From NCBI GenBank assembly GCA_045615705.1, contig JAZLFH010000001.1, forward strand, positions 1-14,885: a stretch of 14,885 bases of DNA, written 5' to 3'. The translations under genes and the position numbers were made by a program. Below the pieces are notes generated by a model. It saw nothing but the letters and a program-made list of their open reading frames with translations. It did not search any database and was not told the DNA's origin. Below, in pieces: positions 1 through 6,931 of the stretch; the first letter of the stretch is position 1, and the number at the start of each line of letters is the position of its first letter. The stretch is from JAZLFH01 sp045615705 (lineage in GTDB: Bacteria; Bacillota; Clostridia; UMGS1883).

Positions 1-1635
1 ACCATTACCCAATAAAATCATTTTTATTGAGTCCGCATCTGTTATTTTTTCGATTATACTTGTTTGGGAATACGCCATAAGCATTAAAGGAATTGCAATT
101 TCATTCGCCGGGAAAGCGAGAATAAATGCTGTAAGGATTACTCCGTCAAGTCCCATTATCCTTCCTAAAGGTTCTAAGCACATCGTTATGTAACCAAGGA
201 TACTTATTCCCCGTATTTGCACATTTGTTACCAAATAAATCAAGAGTCCCATGGGAGCGGAAACCGAAATTGCTCTCATCAGTACAAAAACCGTTCTTTC
301 AAAAACGGAGCGGACTATTACTTTAAGTATCTGAGGTCGTCTGTATGGGGGAAGTTCCAAGACAAATGAACTTTTTTCGCCTTTTAAAATCGTTTTTGAG
401 AGAATAAAAGAAGCTAATAAAGTTACCGCTACCCCCAAAACAATAGAAGCCAAAAGCACGAAAGATGAAACCATTGAACCTAAAAAACTTGATGCAAAAA
501 ACACAGTCGCAATAAGAATAAGTGTCGGGAGTCTTCCGTTACAAGGCATAAAATTATTTGTAAGTATTGATAAAAGTCGTTCCCTCGGCGAATCAATTAT
601 CCTTGAACCCTCAACGCCTACCGCATTGCATCCGAGACCCATGCACATACAAAGAGATTGTTTTCCGCAGGAGTGTGCTTTTTTAAAAAACGGGTCAAGG
701 TTAAACGCAACTCTTGGTAAATATCCAAAGTCTTCAAGTAATGTAAAAAGAGGAAAAAATATTGCCATAGGCGGAAGCATTACCGCCACTACCCATGCCG
801 AAACTCTGTATATTCCGAAAACAAGAGGGTTATAAATGTATGCCGGCACACCTATATTTATAAAAAAATTAACCAAAACTTTTTCAAATAAAAAAAACTT
901 ACTGTATAAAAAGTCTGACGGATAGTTTGCCCCCTCAACCGTTATCCATAAAATAAGTGCAAGTAAAAGCAACATAACGGGAATACCTGTTATTTTATTT
1001 GTAAGTATTCTGTCAAGTCTTCTGTCGCTTTTGTCGGGTCTTTTTGGCATTATAACCGCTTTTTCAAAAATTTCTTTTGACATTTTTACCGTTTCTTCCG
1101 GTGTCCTTTCGATATTGGGGAGTTTTCTCTCTGCATTTACCTCTTTTTCTATTGCCTCTTTCAGTTTCAAAAGTCCTTCCTTTTTCCGCGCCGAACATAT
1201 AACCACTTCTATGCCGAGTTCATCGGAAAGAGCATCTTTATCTATTTTTATTCTCTTTTTTCGTGCTTCGTCAATCAAATTTACGCATAAAATTGTATTT
1301 TTTGTTATTTCAAGTGTTTGAAGAACAAGATTTAAGTTTCTTTCAAGGCAAGTCGCATCGCAAACTACTACCGTAACATCGGTTTGTTTGGTTTTTAAGA
1401 AGTCGCGTGCAACTTCCTCTTCTTTTGACATTGTTCTTATCGAATATGTACCCGGAAGGTCGAAAATAGTATATTTATTGCCATTGTAAGTATATTCTCC
1501 TCTTGCAGATTCTACCGTTTTCCCTGCCCAATTACCGGTATGCTGATGCATACCGGTAAGAGCATTAAATACAGTGCTTTTCCCTACATTCGGGTTTCCC
1601 ATAAGTGTGATCGTAAAGTCTTTTTTGTCGTGCAT
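1..1635 (-). CDS. feoB: Ferrous iron transport protein B (FeoB), C-terminus cut by window edge
   Basis: FeoB is the inner-membrane GTPase-gated Fe(II) importer. The frame stays open from the ATG at 1635 to position 1, giving 545 residues; the rest lies outside the window, since the family usually has 600-750 residues. The N-terminal G domain is clear: Walker A GNPNVGKST at residues 13-21, the G2 threonine at about 40, the G3 motif DLPG at 59-62, the G4 motif NLID at 119-122 and a G5-like SARKKEG after about 145. From about residue 210 the chain becomes strongly hydrophobic and carries the gate-domain segment with CMGLGCNAVG and NNFMPCNGRLP, typical of the FeoB membrane core with its conserved cysteines. 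The start has a GAGG ribosome binding site about 6 nt upstream. It lies 12 nt after the feoA stop, so the two are co-transcribed. No FeoC is visible. Confidence 0.96.
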   Translation of the reverse strand, partial: MHDKKDFTITLMGNPNVGKSTVFNALTGMHQHTGNWAGKTVESARGEYTYNGNKYTIFDLPGTYSIRTMSKEEEVARDFLKTKQTDVTVVVCDATCLERNLNLVLQTLEITKNTILCVNLIDEARKKRIKIDKDALSDELGIEVVICSARKKEGLLKLKEAIEKEVNAERKLPNIERTPEETVKMSKEIFEKAVIMPKRPDKSDRRLDRILTNKITGIPVMLLLLALILWITVEGANYPSDFLYSKFFLFEKVLVNFFINIGVPAYIYNPLVFGIYRVSAWVVAVMLPPMAIFFPLFTLLEDFGYLPRVAFNLDPFFKKAHSCGKQSLCMCMGLGCNAVGVEGSRIIDSPRERLLSILTNNFMPCNGRLPTLILIATVFFASSFLGSMVSSFVLLASIVLGVAVTLLASFILSKTILKGEKSSFVLELPPYRRPQILKVIVRSVFERTVFVLMRAISVSAPMGLLIYLVTNVQIRGISILGYITMCLEPLGRIMGLDGVILTAFILAFPANEIAIPLMLMAYSQTSIIEKITDADSIKMILLGNG

Positions 1636-1647
1636 ATCATTACCTCA

Positions 1648-1875
1648 TTAATAAATTATGATTTTTTCTGCGTCCTCGCTCCTAATGGCAATTACCGCAC
1701 CTTGTATATCATAAGCACCTATCCCACCGAACGGGCTTAAATGGAGGCACTTTATTTCACTGTTTTTAATAAGTCCCAAATCAATCAGTCGGCGAGCGAT
1801 ATCGAGTTCTGTGTTTATTTCACATACAGAGCCTATATCTCCTTCCGATAGACTTAAAAGACTTTTTTCTTCCAT
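1648..1875 (-). CDS. feoA: Ferrous iron transport protein A (FeoA)
   Basis: A 75-residue SH3-like FeoA protein, a small cytoplasmic partner thought to support FeoB function. The family pattern is visible: an N-terminal LSLSEGDIGSVCEI strand, the RRLIDLGLIKNSEI segment (the L-x-x-LG-x-x-x-G-like turn) at about residues 28-41, then SPFGGIGAYDIQGAVIAIR, the usual G-D-P-x-x-x-x-x-G-x-x-x-A-x-R region with some changes. Length is normal for the family. A GGTGAG ribosome binding site sits 4 nt before the ATG. It is the first gene of a feoA-feoB unit, with a 12-nt gap to feoB. Confidence 0.93.
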   Translation of the reverse strand: MEEKSLLSLSEGDIGSVCEINTELDIARRLIDLGLIKNSEIKCLHLSPFGGIGAYDIQGAVIAIRSEDAEKIIIY

Positions 1876-1877
1876 TT

Positions 1878-1900
1878 ATCTCACCATTACCATTATATTT
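1878..1900 (-). promoter_or_regulatory. Possible feoA promoter -10 with Fur-like direct repeats
   Basis: On the minus strand a TATAAT box (1892-1897) lies just upstream of feoA and runs into two near-identical units, ATAATG and GTAATG, that overlap the ribosome binding site. By hand this resembles half of a Fur box (12 of 19 positions), which would fit iron control of feoAB. There is no convincing -35 hexamer at normal spacing. A near-palindrome with arms GTTGCCG and CGGTAAC (one mismatch) lies further upstream at 1917-1935. The call is tentative. Confidence 0.3.
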
Positions 1901-1941
1901 AAATGAAGCGTTATGGGTTACCGTAAAACGGCAACAAAAAA

Positions 1942-2193
1942 GGGGCTGTTTCAAAATGCACAGATCACGCAAAGCACAGGAAAAGCCGTAATACCGCCAT
2001 TTAAGTTGTGCAAATGATGAAATGAGGCAGAAATTAAGGTAGAAATTCGTTTGGGCAACGAATTTATGAATAATGTGCTTTGCGTTTTGAACAAACTTCG
2101 CCTCTCGGAGTACCTTCGTACACCTTCGGGTACGCAAAAAGCCACGGCTTTTTGCCTCAGTTTGTCCAATCTGCACTATTTTGCTTCCAGCCC
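1942..2193 (-). repeat. Structured intergenic repeat, copy A
   Basis: About 252 bp, homologous to copy B (5474-5726) and more distantly to the copies after 14493. Read on the minus strand it starts with GGGCTG and ends with CAGCCCC, imperfect terminal inverted repeats. Inside are, in order: an outer stem GGACAAACT / AGTTTGTTC; an accessory hairpin GCAAAAAGCC / GGCTTTTTGC; a conserved GTAC-gaag-GTAC mini hairpin; a 10-bp stem of ACGCAAAGCA with TGCTTTGCGT (plus-strand arms 1967-1976 and 2076-2085); and inside that an AAATTCGTT / AACGAATTT hairpin (2043-2065). No coding potential is credible. It lies downstream of spoIVA in the sense orientation. No transposase or clear target duplication is seen. 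Confidence 0.85.
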
Positions 2194-2226
2194 AAAAATG
2201 GGGTGTCGCATTTTGCGACACCCCCC
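2194..2226 (-). terminator. Intrinsic terminator of spoIVA
   Basis: A perfect 11-bp GC-rich stem, arms GGGGTGTCGCA (2200-2210) and TGCGACACCCC (2214-2224), with a 3-nt loop. Read on the minus strand it ends in ATTTTT, 28 nt after the spoIVA stop. The head of repeat copy A begins directly after the T tract. The same 25-bp hairpin occurs again at 14431-14455. Confidence 0.8.
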
Positions 2227-2253
2227 TTTAAGGCTTTTTTACAACCCCTTTAT

Positions 2254-3732
2254 TTATAAAATTATGCAGATTAGTCCGCCACTTCCCTCGTTAATTATTC
2301 TTGTCAGAGTTTCTTGAATTTTAAATCGTGCATCCTCCGGCATCTTTGAAAGTTTTGTATGGAGTCCTTCGTTTACAAGTTCGTGCAATGATTTTCCAAA
2401 AATATTTGACTCCCAAATTTTTCCCGGTTCGCCTTCAAACTCACTGAGAAGATAGTGAACCAAATCTTCCGATTGTTTTTCGCTTCCGACAATCGGACTT
2501 ACTTCCGTTTCAATATCTGCCCGTATGATATGAAGTGATGGAGCACTTGCAGAAAGTTTTACTCCGTATCTTCCGCCTTGTTTTACCATTTGCGGTTTTT
2601 CAAGTGTCATATCGTCTATTGTAGGCGATACTATCCCGTATCCCGTTCTTCTTGCCTCGTCTATGGCATAACTTATAGTATCATAATCCTTTTTGATTTT
2701 TGAAAGTTCTATTATTTCTTCAATCAGTTTTTCTTCATTGTCAATTTCAAGTCCGGTGGTTTCGCCAAGCACTTTATAGAATAAGTCATTCGGCACTCTG
2801 AGGCTTATATTTACATTTCCGTTTCCCAATTCCATATTAAGTATTTTGGCGTCTTCTATATATTCGTTTTCAAAAAGTGCATCTAAAAAAGGTTTTGAAT
2901 CACTGATTTTTTTAATATTTTTAACATTTGCTTTTATTGTGTCAAAAATACTTTTCCGTATGTAATGATTTACATCCAATGCATCAATCCAATGCGGAAG
3001 GTCAATAGTCATTTCACTTATCGGAAATTCAAACAAAATGTTTTCTATTATTCCTTTTATATCGTCCTCGCTAAGGTCGGTGCAACTGAGAGCAAATGTC
3101 GGAACTTTGTATTTTTCTTCAAGTTCAGTTCGCAAATTTTGTGTTTCTTCGCTGTCAGGGTCTTTTGAATTTAAAAGAATGATAAACGGTTTATTTATCT
3201 CTTTTAATTCTCTTACCGCCCTCTCCTCACCGTCTATGTACTCATCTCTGTCAATCCCGCAAATACTCCCGTCCGTAGTTACTAAAAGTCCTATTGTGCT
3301 GTGTTCGTTTATGACTTTTTGTGTCCCTATTTCGGCGGCTTCGTTAAACGGAATATCCTCTTCAAACCACGGAGTAGACACCATTCTGGGATTTCCGTCC
3401 TCGCTGTGTCCGAGTGCGGATTTTACAATGTAACCTACACAATCAATCATTCTTACATTTAGCGTTGCGTTGTCGCCGAGATTTATTGTTACCGCTTCAT
3501 TCGGTATGAATTTCGGCTCGGTAGTCATTATTGTCTTCCCGTCTGCACTTTGCGGAAGTTCATCCATTGCCCGTTCTCTTTTGTAGTCATTGTCAATGTT
3601 TGGAATTACGATTAAGTCCATAAATCTTTTTATAAATGTGGATTTTCCTGTCCTAACCGGTCCCACCACACCTATATAGATATCGCCCTGCGTTCTGTTT
3701 GCAATATCCTGATAAATAAGCGAATTTTCCAT
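2254..3732 (-). CDS. spoIVA: Stage IV sporulation protein A (SpoIVA), spore coat ATPase
   Basis: SpoIVA is a mother-cell ATPase that polymerises on the forespore surface and forms the basement layer of the spore coat. The 492-residue length equals the family norm. The N-terminal nucleotide-binding domain has Walker A GPVRTGKST at residues 24-32 (Lys30), the threonine pair at 70-71 in a TTEPKF context, and the Walker B-like MIDCVGY with Asp97; these are the residues known to matter in the Bacillus subtilis protein. The C-terminus ends in GGLICIIL, the typical family ending. The ATG is preceded by AAAGGAGGA at normal spacing. It is monocistronic, with its own terminator. Presence of this gene is good evidence that the organism forms endospores. 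In the family, transcription depends on mother-cell sigma E. Confidence 0.97.
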   Translation of the reverse strand: MENSLIYQDIANRTQGDIYIGVVGPVRTGKSTFIKRFMDLIVIPNIDNDYKRERAMDELPQSADGKTIMTTEPKFIPNEAVTINLGDNATLNVRMIDCVGYIVKSALGHSEDGNPRMVSTPWFEEDIPFNEAAEIGTQKVINEHSTIGLLVTTDGSICGIDRDEYIDGEERAVRELKEINKPFIILLNSKDPDSEETQNLRTELEEKYKVPTFALSCTDLSEDDIKGIIENILFEFPISEMTIDLPHWIDALDVNHYIRKSIFDTIKANVKNIKKISDSKPFLDALFENEYIEDAKILNMELGNGNVNISLRVPNDLFYKVLGETTGLEIDNEEKLIEEIIELSKIKKDYDTISYAIDEARRTGYGIVSPTIDDMTLEKPQMVKQGGRYGVKLSASAPSLHIIRADIETEVSPIVGSEKQSEDLVHYLLSEFEGEPGKIWESNIFGKSLHELVNEGLHTKLSKMPEDARFKIQETLTRIINEGSGGLICIIL

Positions 3733-3767
3733 AATGAGTCCTCCTTTTATTTGTACATGTCAGTACA

Positions 3768-3796
3768 AGTATATTAGAGGTTTTGGAAAAATATTA
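3768..3796 (-). promoter_or_regulatory. Possible sigma-E-type promoter of spoIVA, with adjacent dyad
   Basis: On the minus strand TAATATT (3790-3796) fits the sigma E -35 pattern KMATATT. After 14 nt comes AATATACT (3768-3775), which agrees with the CATACAAT -10 at 5 of 8 positions. A dyad with arms TTGTAC and GTACAA around a 6-nt centre (3751-3768) overlaps the predicted start region and looks like an operator. The assignment rests on gene identity plus weak motif matches. Confidence 0.35.
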
Positions 3797-3820
3797 CTTA
3801 CTATTTTTCACGAAAATATA

Positions 3821-3848
3821 TTGCATTTTATTTATTTTATGATATGAT
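3821..3848 (+). promoter_or_regulatory. Promoter of the glycosyltransferase gene
   Basis: TTGCAT (3821-3826), a 16-nt spacer and TATGAT (3843-3848) make a housekeeping-type promoter. The predicted start is near 3855, about 183 nt before the start codon, so the mRNA has a long leader. It diverges from the spoIVA promoter. Confidence 0.55.
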
Positions 3849-3854
3849 GAATAT

Positions 3855-4020
3855 GCTACACAAAATTAATATTGCACAATACATAGGAATGCATTTTTTC
3901 AATCTCGGTAAAGATGCAGGCTCTATTTTTGCATGCCTTTGTGTTGTGTAAAATTTTGTGTAGCAACAGTCGGAGCTTCGCGTTTTTGCAGTGTGTGGCT
4001 TCGTGCTGCACACTTTTTTA
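3855..4020 (+). promoter_or_regulatory. Candidate structured leader (attenuator or riboswitch-like) of the glycosyltransferase
   Basis: The predicted transcript begins with GCTACACAAAATT (3855-3867), which pairs perfectly over 13 bp with AATTTTGTGTAGC (3952-3964), closing an 84-nt loop. Within the loop GGAATGCA (3886-3893) can pair with TGCATGCC (3930-3937) with one mismatch. A terminator hairpin follows at 3990-4019. GTGTAGC (3958-3964), the 3' side of the closing stem, can instead pair with GCT and ACAC of the terminator's 3' arm, so the closing stem and an antiterminator would be mutually exclusive. I could not match it to c-di-GMP, preQ1, THF, purine or ydaO classes. The structure is inferred by eye. 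Confidence 0.5.
3990..4019 (+). terminator. Intrinsic terminator inside the leader, just before the RBS
   Basis: A 10-bp stem, AGTGTGTGGC (3990-3999) with GCTGCACACT (4005-4014) including two G-U pairs, a TTCGT loop and a following T run to 4019. It ends 2 nt before TTGGAGG, so it separates promoter from gene and would act as an attenuator rather than a gene-end terminator. Confidence 0.65.
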
Positions 4021-4037
4021 TTGGAGGATTTTTATCG

Positions 4038-5411
4038 ATGATTGACTTGGGGTTTGACAAAAAGGTTGATTTGCTTGCTCAAAACGAGTATGCCTTAAAT
4101 ACACTTTTTTCGGACTGCGAAAAAATTGAGCGTAAAAAATCAATAAAGACAATAGGTACATATTTTTGGGGTATTCGCGGAGACGGTACCGGGCGTGTAA
4201 TGGCTCTTTTATCGGAGTTATGGGTAAAAATGGGTTATAATGTTATTATCTTTACCGAAGAAGAGCCTACGGATAATGATTATAAAATTCCGGATAAGGT
4301 AAAAAGAGTTGTAATAGGTAAAGAAGCAAACGAATACTCTTATGAGTGCCGTATAAACCGATATGAAACCCTCAGAAATAAAATTATAGAATATAAAATC
4401 GACTTATTTATTGATAATAAGTTCTATTCGCCGCTTCTTTTATACAATGCATTAGCCGTAAGGTCAACAGGGGCTTTTTACTGTACATATATGCATACAT
4501 ACGCACCATCAATCATATGGCGTATCAGCGGGATGGAGCTTTTACATGATTTAGCCAACGCATACAAACTGTGCGACCGTGTTTTTATTATTTCAAAAGC
4601 CGACAGTTCATTTTTCAGTCATTTGAATATTAAGTTCTCTTACATTCAAAATCCCTGTCTGCTTTGTGATACAGTAAAAACTGACCACAATTCTCATAAA
4701 ATTCTTTGGGTTGGCAGATTTGCCAATGAAAAAATGCCGTTTGATGTAATCAAGGCGTTTAAAAAAATAAAGAAGGAAGTTCCCGATGCAACACTCACTA
4801 TGCTTGGAGATGGTTACCTTCACTCGAAAGTGGTTGACTTTGCAAAGAATATTGACGGCATTACTTTTCCCGGATTTGTAAATGATATGAAAAAGTACTA
4901 CAATGATTCGGACCTATTTATATCAACTTCCGTAATTGAAGGATGCCCGCTTGCAATGTATGAAGCACAGTCATACGGTATCCCCATAGTTGCTTACAGC
5001 CTTGACTATCTTGATATTTTCAGAAATGCCTTGGGCATAGTTCCCGTAGAGATTGGATGTATAAAAAAACTTGCATCGGAAGTTGTTCGTGTGTTTACCG
5101 ACCGTGATTTATATAATGAACTCAGTTTAGAAAGTTATGAAAGTTTTGAATCCTTTTCCTCTTACGACCGTGAAAACGAGTGGAACAAAATATTTAAAGA
5201 TTTAATTAACGGTAACTATTATAATTATGTTCCTGCAAAAGAAGATGATGACATATTTGTCAAGTTTTCGGTTTACTACCAAAGTGAAGCTGTAAGAGAA
5301 GCCCGAAAACAAATAGAATATTTAACTCCTTACGCCAATAAAGGTAAATCCCGTGCTTACAAATTGGGTTCTCTGATTTTAGGATTACCGAAAAAACTTT
5401 TAAGAAGATAA
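4038..5411 (+). CDS. Glycosyltransferase family 4 (GT-B fold)
   Basis: A retaining GT-B glycosyltransferase of 457 residues, probably using a nucleotide-sugar donor in surface glycan or glycolipid synthesis; donor and acceptor are unknown. The N-terminal domain has GIRGDGTGRVMALLSELW at about 45-62, comparable to the GGxERV acceptor-side loop of the family. The C-terminal donor domain starts at about 222 with ILWVGRFANEK, then LGDGYL, a PGF-D turn at 278-283, and the E-x7-E motif at Glu301 and Glu309 in EGCPLAMYEAQSYG. The tail is basic (LPKKLLRR) and may touch the membrane. The ATG at 4038 has TTGGAGG upstream. The frame is open back to 3933, but that start has no binding site and would span the leader terminator. 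No signal peptide is seen. It is a single-gene unit. Confidence 0.88.
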   Translation: MIDLGFDKKVDLLAQNEYALNTLFSDCEKIERKKSIKTIGTYFWGIRGDGTGRVMALLSELWVKMGYNVIIFTEEEPTDNDYKIPDKVKRVVIGKEANEYSYECRINRYETLRNKIIEYKIDLFIDNKFYSPLLLYNALAVRSTGAFYCTYMHTYAPSIIWRISGMELLHDLANAYKLCDRVFIISKADSSFFSHLNIKFSYIQNPCLLCDTVKTDHNSHKILWVGRFANEKMPFDVIKAFKKIKKEVPDATLTMLGDGYLHSKVVDFAKNIDGITFPGFVNDMKKYYNDSDLFISTSVIEGCPLAMYEAQSYGIPIVAYSLDYLDIFRNALGIVPVEIGCIKKLASEVVRVFTDRDLYNELSLESYESFESFSSYDRENEWNKIFKDLINGNYYNYVPAKEDDDIFVKFSVYYQSEAVREARKQIEYLTPYANKGKSRAYKLGSLILGLPKKLLRR

Positions 5412-5416
5412 AATGC

Positions 5417-5473
5417 AAAAAAGGAGCTGTAGCAAAATGAATTTTCAAAATTCATTGCTATCAGCTCCTTTTT
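5417..5473 (+). terminator. Terminator of the glycosyltransferase gene
   Basis: A long inverted repeat just after the stop: AAAAAGGAGCTG at the base (from 5417) pairs with CAGCTCCTTTTT (5462-5473), and TGAATTTT / AAAATTCA closes the top around a single C. It ends in a T run. The head GGGGCTG of repeat copy B follows without a gap. Confidence 0.85.
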
Positions 5474-5726
5474 GGGGCTGAGGGGAAAATAGTGCAGATT
5501 GGACAAACTGAGGCAAAAAGCCTTGCTTTTTGCGAACCCGAAGTCGTACAAAGGTACGTCGAGAGGCGAAGTTTGTTCAAAACGCAAAGCAATTAAAACC
5601 TGAAATTCGTCAAACAACGAATTTCTACCTTAACTTTGATGTCATTTTATCTTCTATGTGATTTCAAAATGACGGTTTTAAGCCTTTTGTTTGCTTTGCG
5701 TGGTCTGTGCATTTTGCACCAGCCCC
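5474..5726 (+). repeat. Structured intergenic repeat, copy B
   Basis: A 253-bp copy of the same family as 1942-2193, in plus orientation. The ends are GGGGCTG (5474-5480) and CAGCCCC (5720-5726), extended by imperfect inverted similarity of about 25 bp. It carries GGACAAACT / AGTTTGTTC, the accessory hairpin GCAAAAAGC / GCTTTTTGC, CGTAC-aaag-GTACG, the 10-bp stem ACGCAAAGCA (5582-5591) with TGCTTTGCGT (5692-5701) and the hairpin GAAATTCGT / ACGAATTTC (5602-5625). It follows the glycosyltransferase terminator directly and stops 2 bp before the end of the convergent ddl gene. Confidence 0.85.
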
Positions 5727-5728
5727 TT

Positions 5729-6919
5729 TTATTTCTTTATTCCCTTTGTTCCGCCGTTTGCCATATTGGAAAGAATATTGGTTTCGTATGAGAAGGTGAG
5801 ATTTTCCCGCTCCCTTGCTCTTTTTAGTGCAAGTTTTATCAGTTCGTCCAAAAGTTCATCAAATTTAAGTCCTGCGTGTTCCCACAGATAAAATGCCAAA
5901 GAACCCGGAATTGTGTTTATCTCATTTACATAAATTTTTCCGTCCTCTTCATCAATCATTAAATCAACTCTTGAAACACCGTTTGCGTTTATTGCGTAGA
6001 AGGCTTTTTGTGCCATTTCTTTAATTTTCTCTTCCTGCTCTTTGCTGACTTCGGCAGGCATCTTGCGAGATGCTCCGCTCATTCCCTTTGAGCCTGTTTC
6101 TTTACTTCCTTTTCCTCCTCCCAAATACTTATCCTTGTAACTTAAAATCTCATCTCCCATGATAGGTTCTTCAAGTGTTGCGGTTTTTGTACTTTCATAA
6201 TCTCCAAGTACCGCACAATTAATTTCACGAAGTTTTTCTATCGCCCTTTCCGCCAAAATTTTTTGCGAAAAAGATGTGGCTTCACCGAGTGCATCATTTA
6301 ACTCATCTCTGTTATTAGCCTTTTTAATTCCTACGCTTGAGCCCAAGTTAACAGGTTTAATTATAACCGGGTATCCGATTTTTTCTTCAATTCTTTTAAT
6401 TACCTGATCGCTGTTTGTTCTGTATTCTTTCGAGTACACGCACTCTGCTTCTAAAACATTTACTCCGTATTCTTTAAGCACGGTTTTCATCGCAAATTTA
6501 TCCATACCGAGTGCAGATGCGGTTACATCGCAACCGGTATACGGTGCTCCGAGGATTTCAAGATAGCCTTGAAGCGTTCCGTCCTCGACATTTGTGCCGT
6601 GAACCACCGGCATAAAGACATCAATTTCTTGGATTATGTTGTTTGAAAAAATTTTCCCTTTTGCCCTTTTAAGTACGACATTTTTGTTCCCTTTGTACGG
6701 CAAAACTTCTTCGCATTCCGACAAAAGTTTAGGAATATCGACATAGTTTTTTATGTCAAAAAGTTTTTCTCCCGTATAAAACTTGTTATCCTTTGTCAGG
6801 TAGATAGGAACAACATTATACTTATCCTTATTAAGTGCGTGAAGTGCCTGGTTCCCGGAAATTATCGACACCTCATGCTCTACACTCTGTCCGCCAAAAA
6901 TTACACCCACCGAAATCAT
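5729..6919 (-). CDS. ddl: D-alanine--D-alanine ligase
   Basis: An ATP-grasp ligase joining two D-alanines for the peptidoglycan stem, cytoplasmic, 396 residues. The N-terminus has VIFGGQSVEHEVSIIS with the D-Ala1-binding Glu at 14, and the central region has VHGTNVEDGTLQG and PVIIKPVNLGSSVGI (ATP lysine and the serine pair). The omega loop keeps Lys-Tyr in SYKDKY, as expected for a D-Ala rather than D-lactate acceptor, and is long and glycine/serine-rich as often seen in clostridial enzymes. VNEINTIPGSLAFYLWEHAG carries the metal and substrate Glu/Asn/Ser. The frame extends to a GTG at 6928, but that codon lies inside the AAGGAG ribosome binding site (6928-6933); the ATG at 6919, 8 nt downstream, is the better start. 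It is the last gene of the operon, 12 nt after the MurF-like gene. Confidence 0.96.
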   Translation of the reverse strand: MISVGVIFGGQSVEHEVSIISGNQALHALNKDKYNVVPIYLTKDNKFYTGEKLFDIKNYVDIPKLLSECEEVLPYKGNKNVVLKRAKGKIFSNNIIQEIDVFMPVVHGTNVEDGTLQGYLEILGAPYTGCDVTASALGMDKFAMKTVLKEYGVNVLEAECVYSKEYRTNSDQVIKRIEEKIGYPVIIKPVNLGSSVGIKKANNRDELNDALGEATSFSQKILAERAIEKLREINCAVLGDYESTKTATLEEPIMGDEILSYKDKYLGGGKGSKETGSKGMSGASRKMPAEVSKEQEEKIKEMAQKAFYAINANGVSRVDLMIDEEDGKIYVNEINTIPGSLAFYLWEHAGLKFDELLDELIKLALKRARERENLTFSYETNILSNMANGGTKGIKK

Positions 6920-6931
6920 ATTTTTCACTCC

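Noticed and set aside
1031..1321. A 96-codon plus-strand frame antisense to feoB
   Set aside because: It lies opposite well-conserved FeoB sequence and has no start signals; the Ser/Phe-rich product is a typical shadow.
1942..2193. Insertion sequence with transposase
   Set aside because: No transposase frame exists in any copy; at about 215-253 bp the elements are non-coding.
1820..2317. Open frames on both strands within repeat copy A, sharing a peptide stretch with a frame in copy B
   Set aside because: The shared peptide comes from the shared repeat DNA. There are no ribosome binding sites, and the frames cross hairpins and gene ends and are not kept in subfamily C.
3855..4020. Known riboswitch class in the glycosyltransferase leader
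   Set aside because: The conserved cores of c-di-GMP-I and -II, preQ1, THF, purine and ydaO classes were looked for by eye and not found.
3933..4037. N-terminal extension of the glycosyltransferase by 35 codons
   Set aside because: No binding site before 3933, Cys-rich unlikely peptide, and it runs through the leader terminator; the ATG at 4038 has TTGGAGG.
5357..5617. An 86-codon minus-strand frame spanning the end of the glycosyltransferase gene and copy B
   Set aside because: It overlaps a real gene, a terminator and the repeat, and has no start signal.
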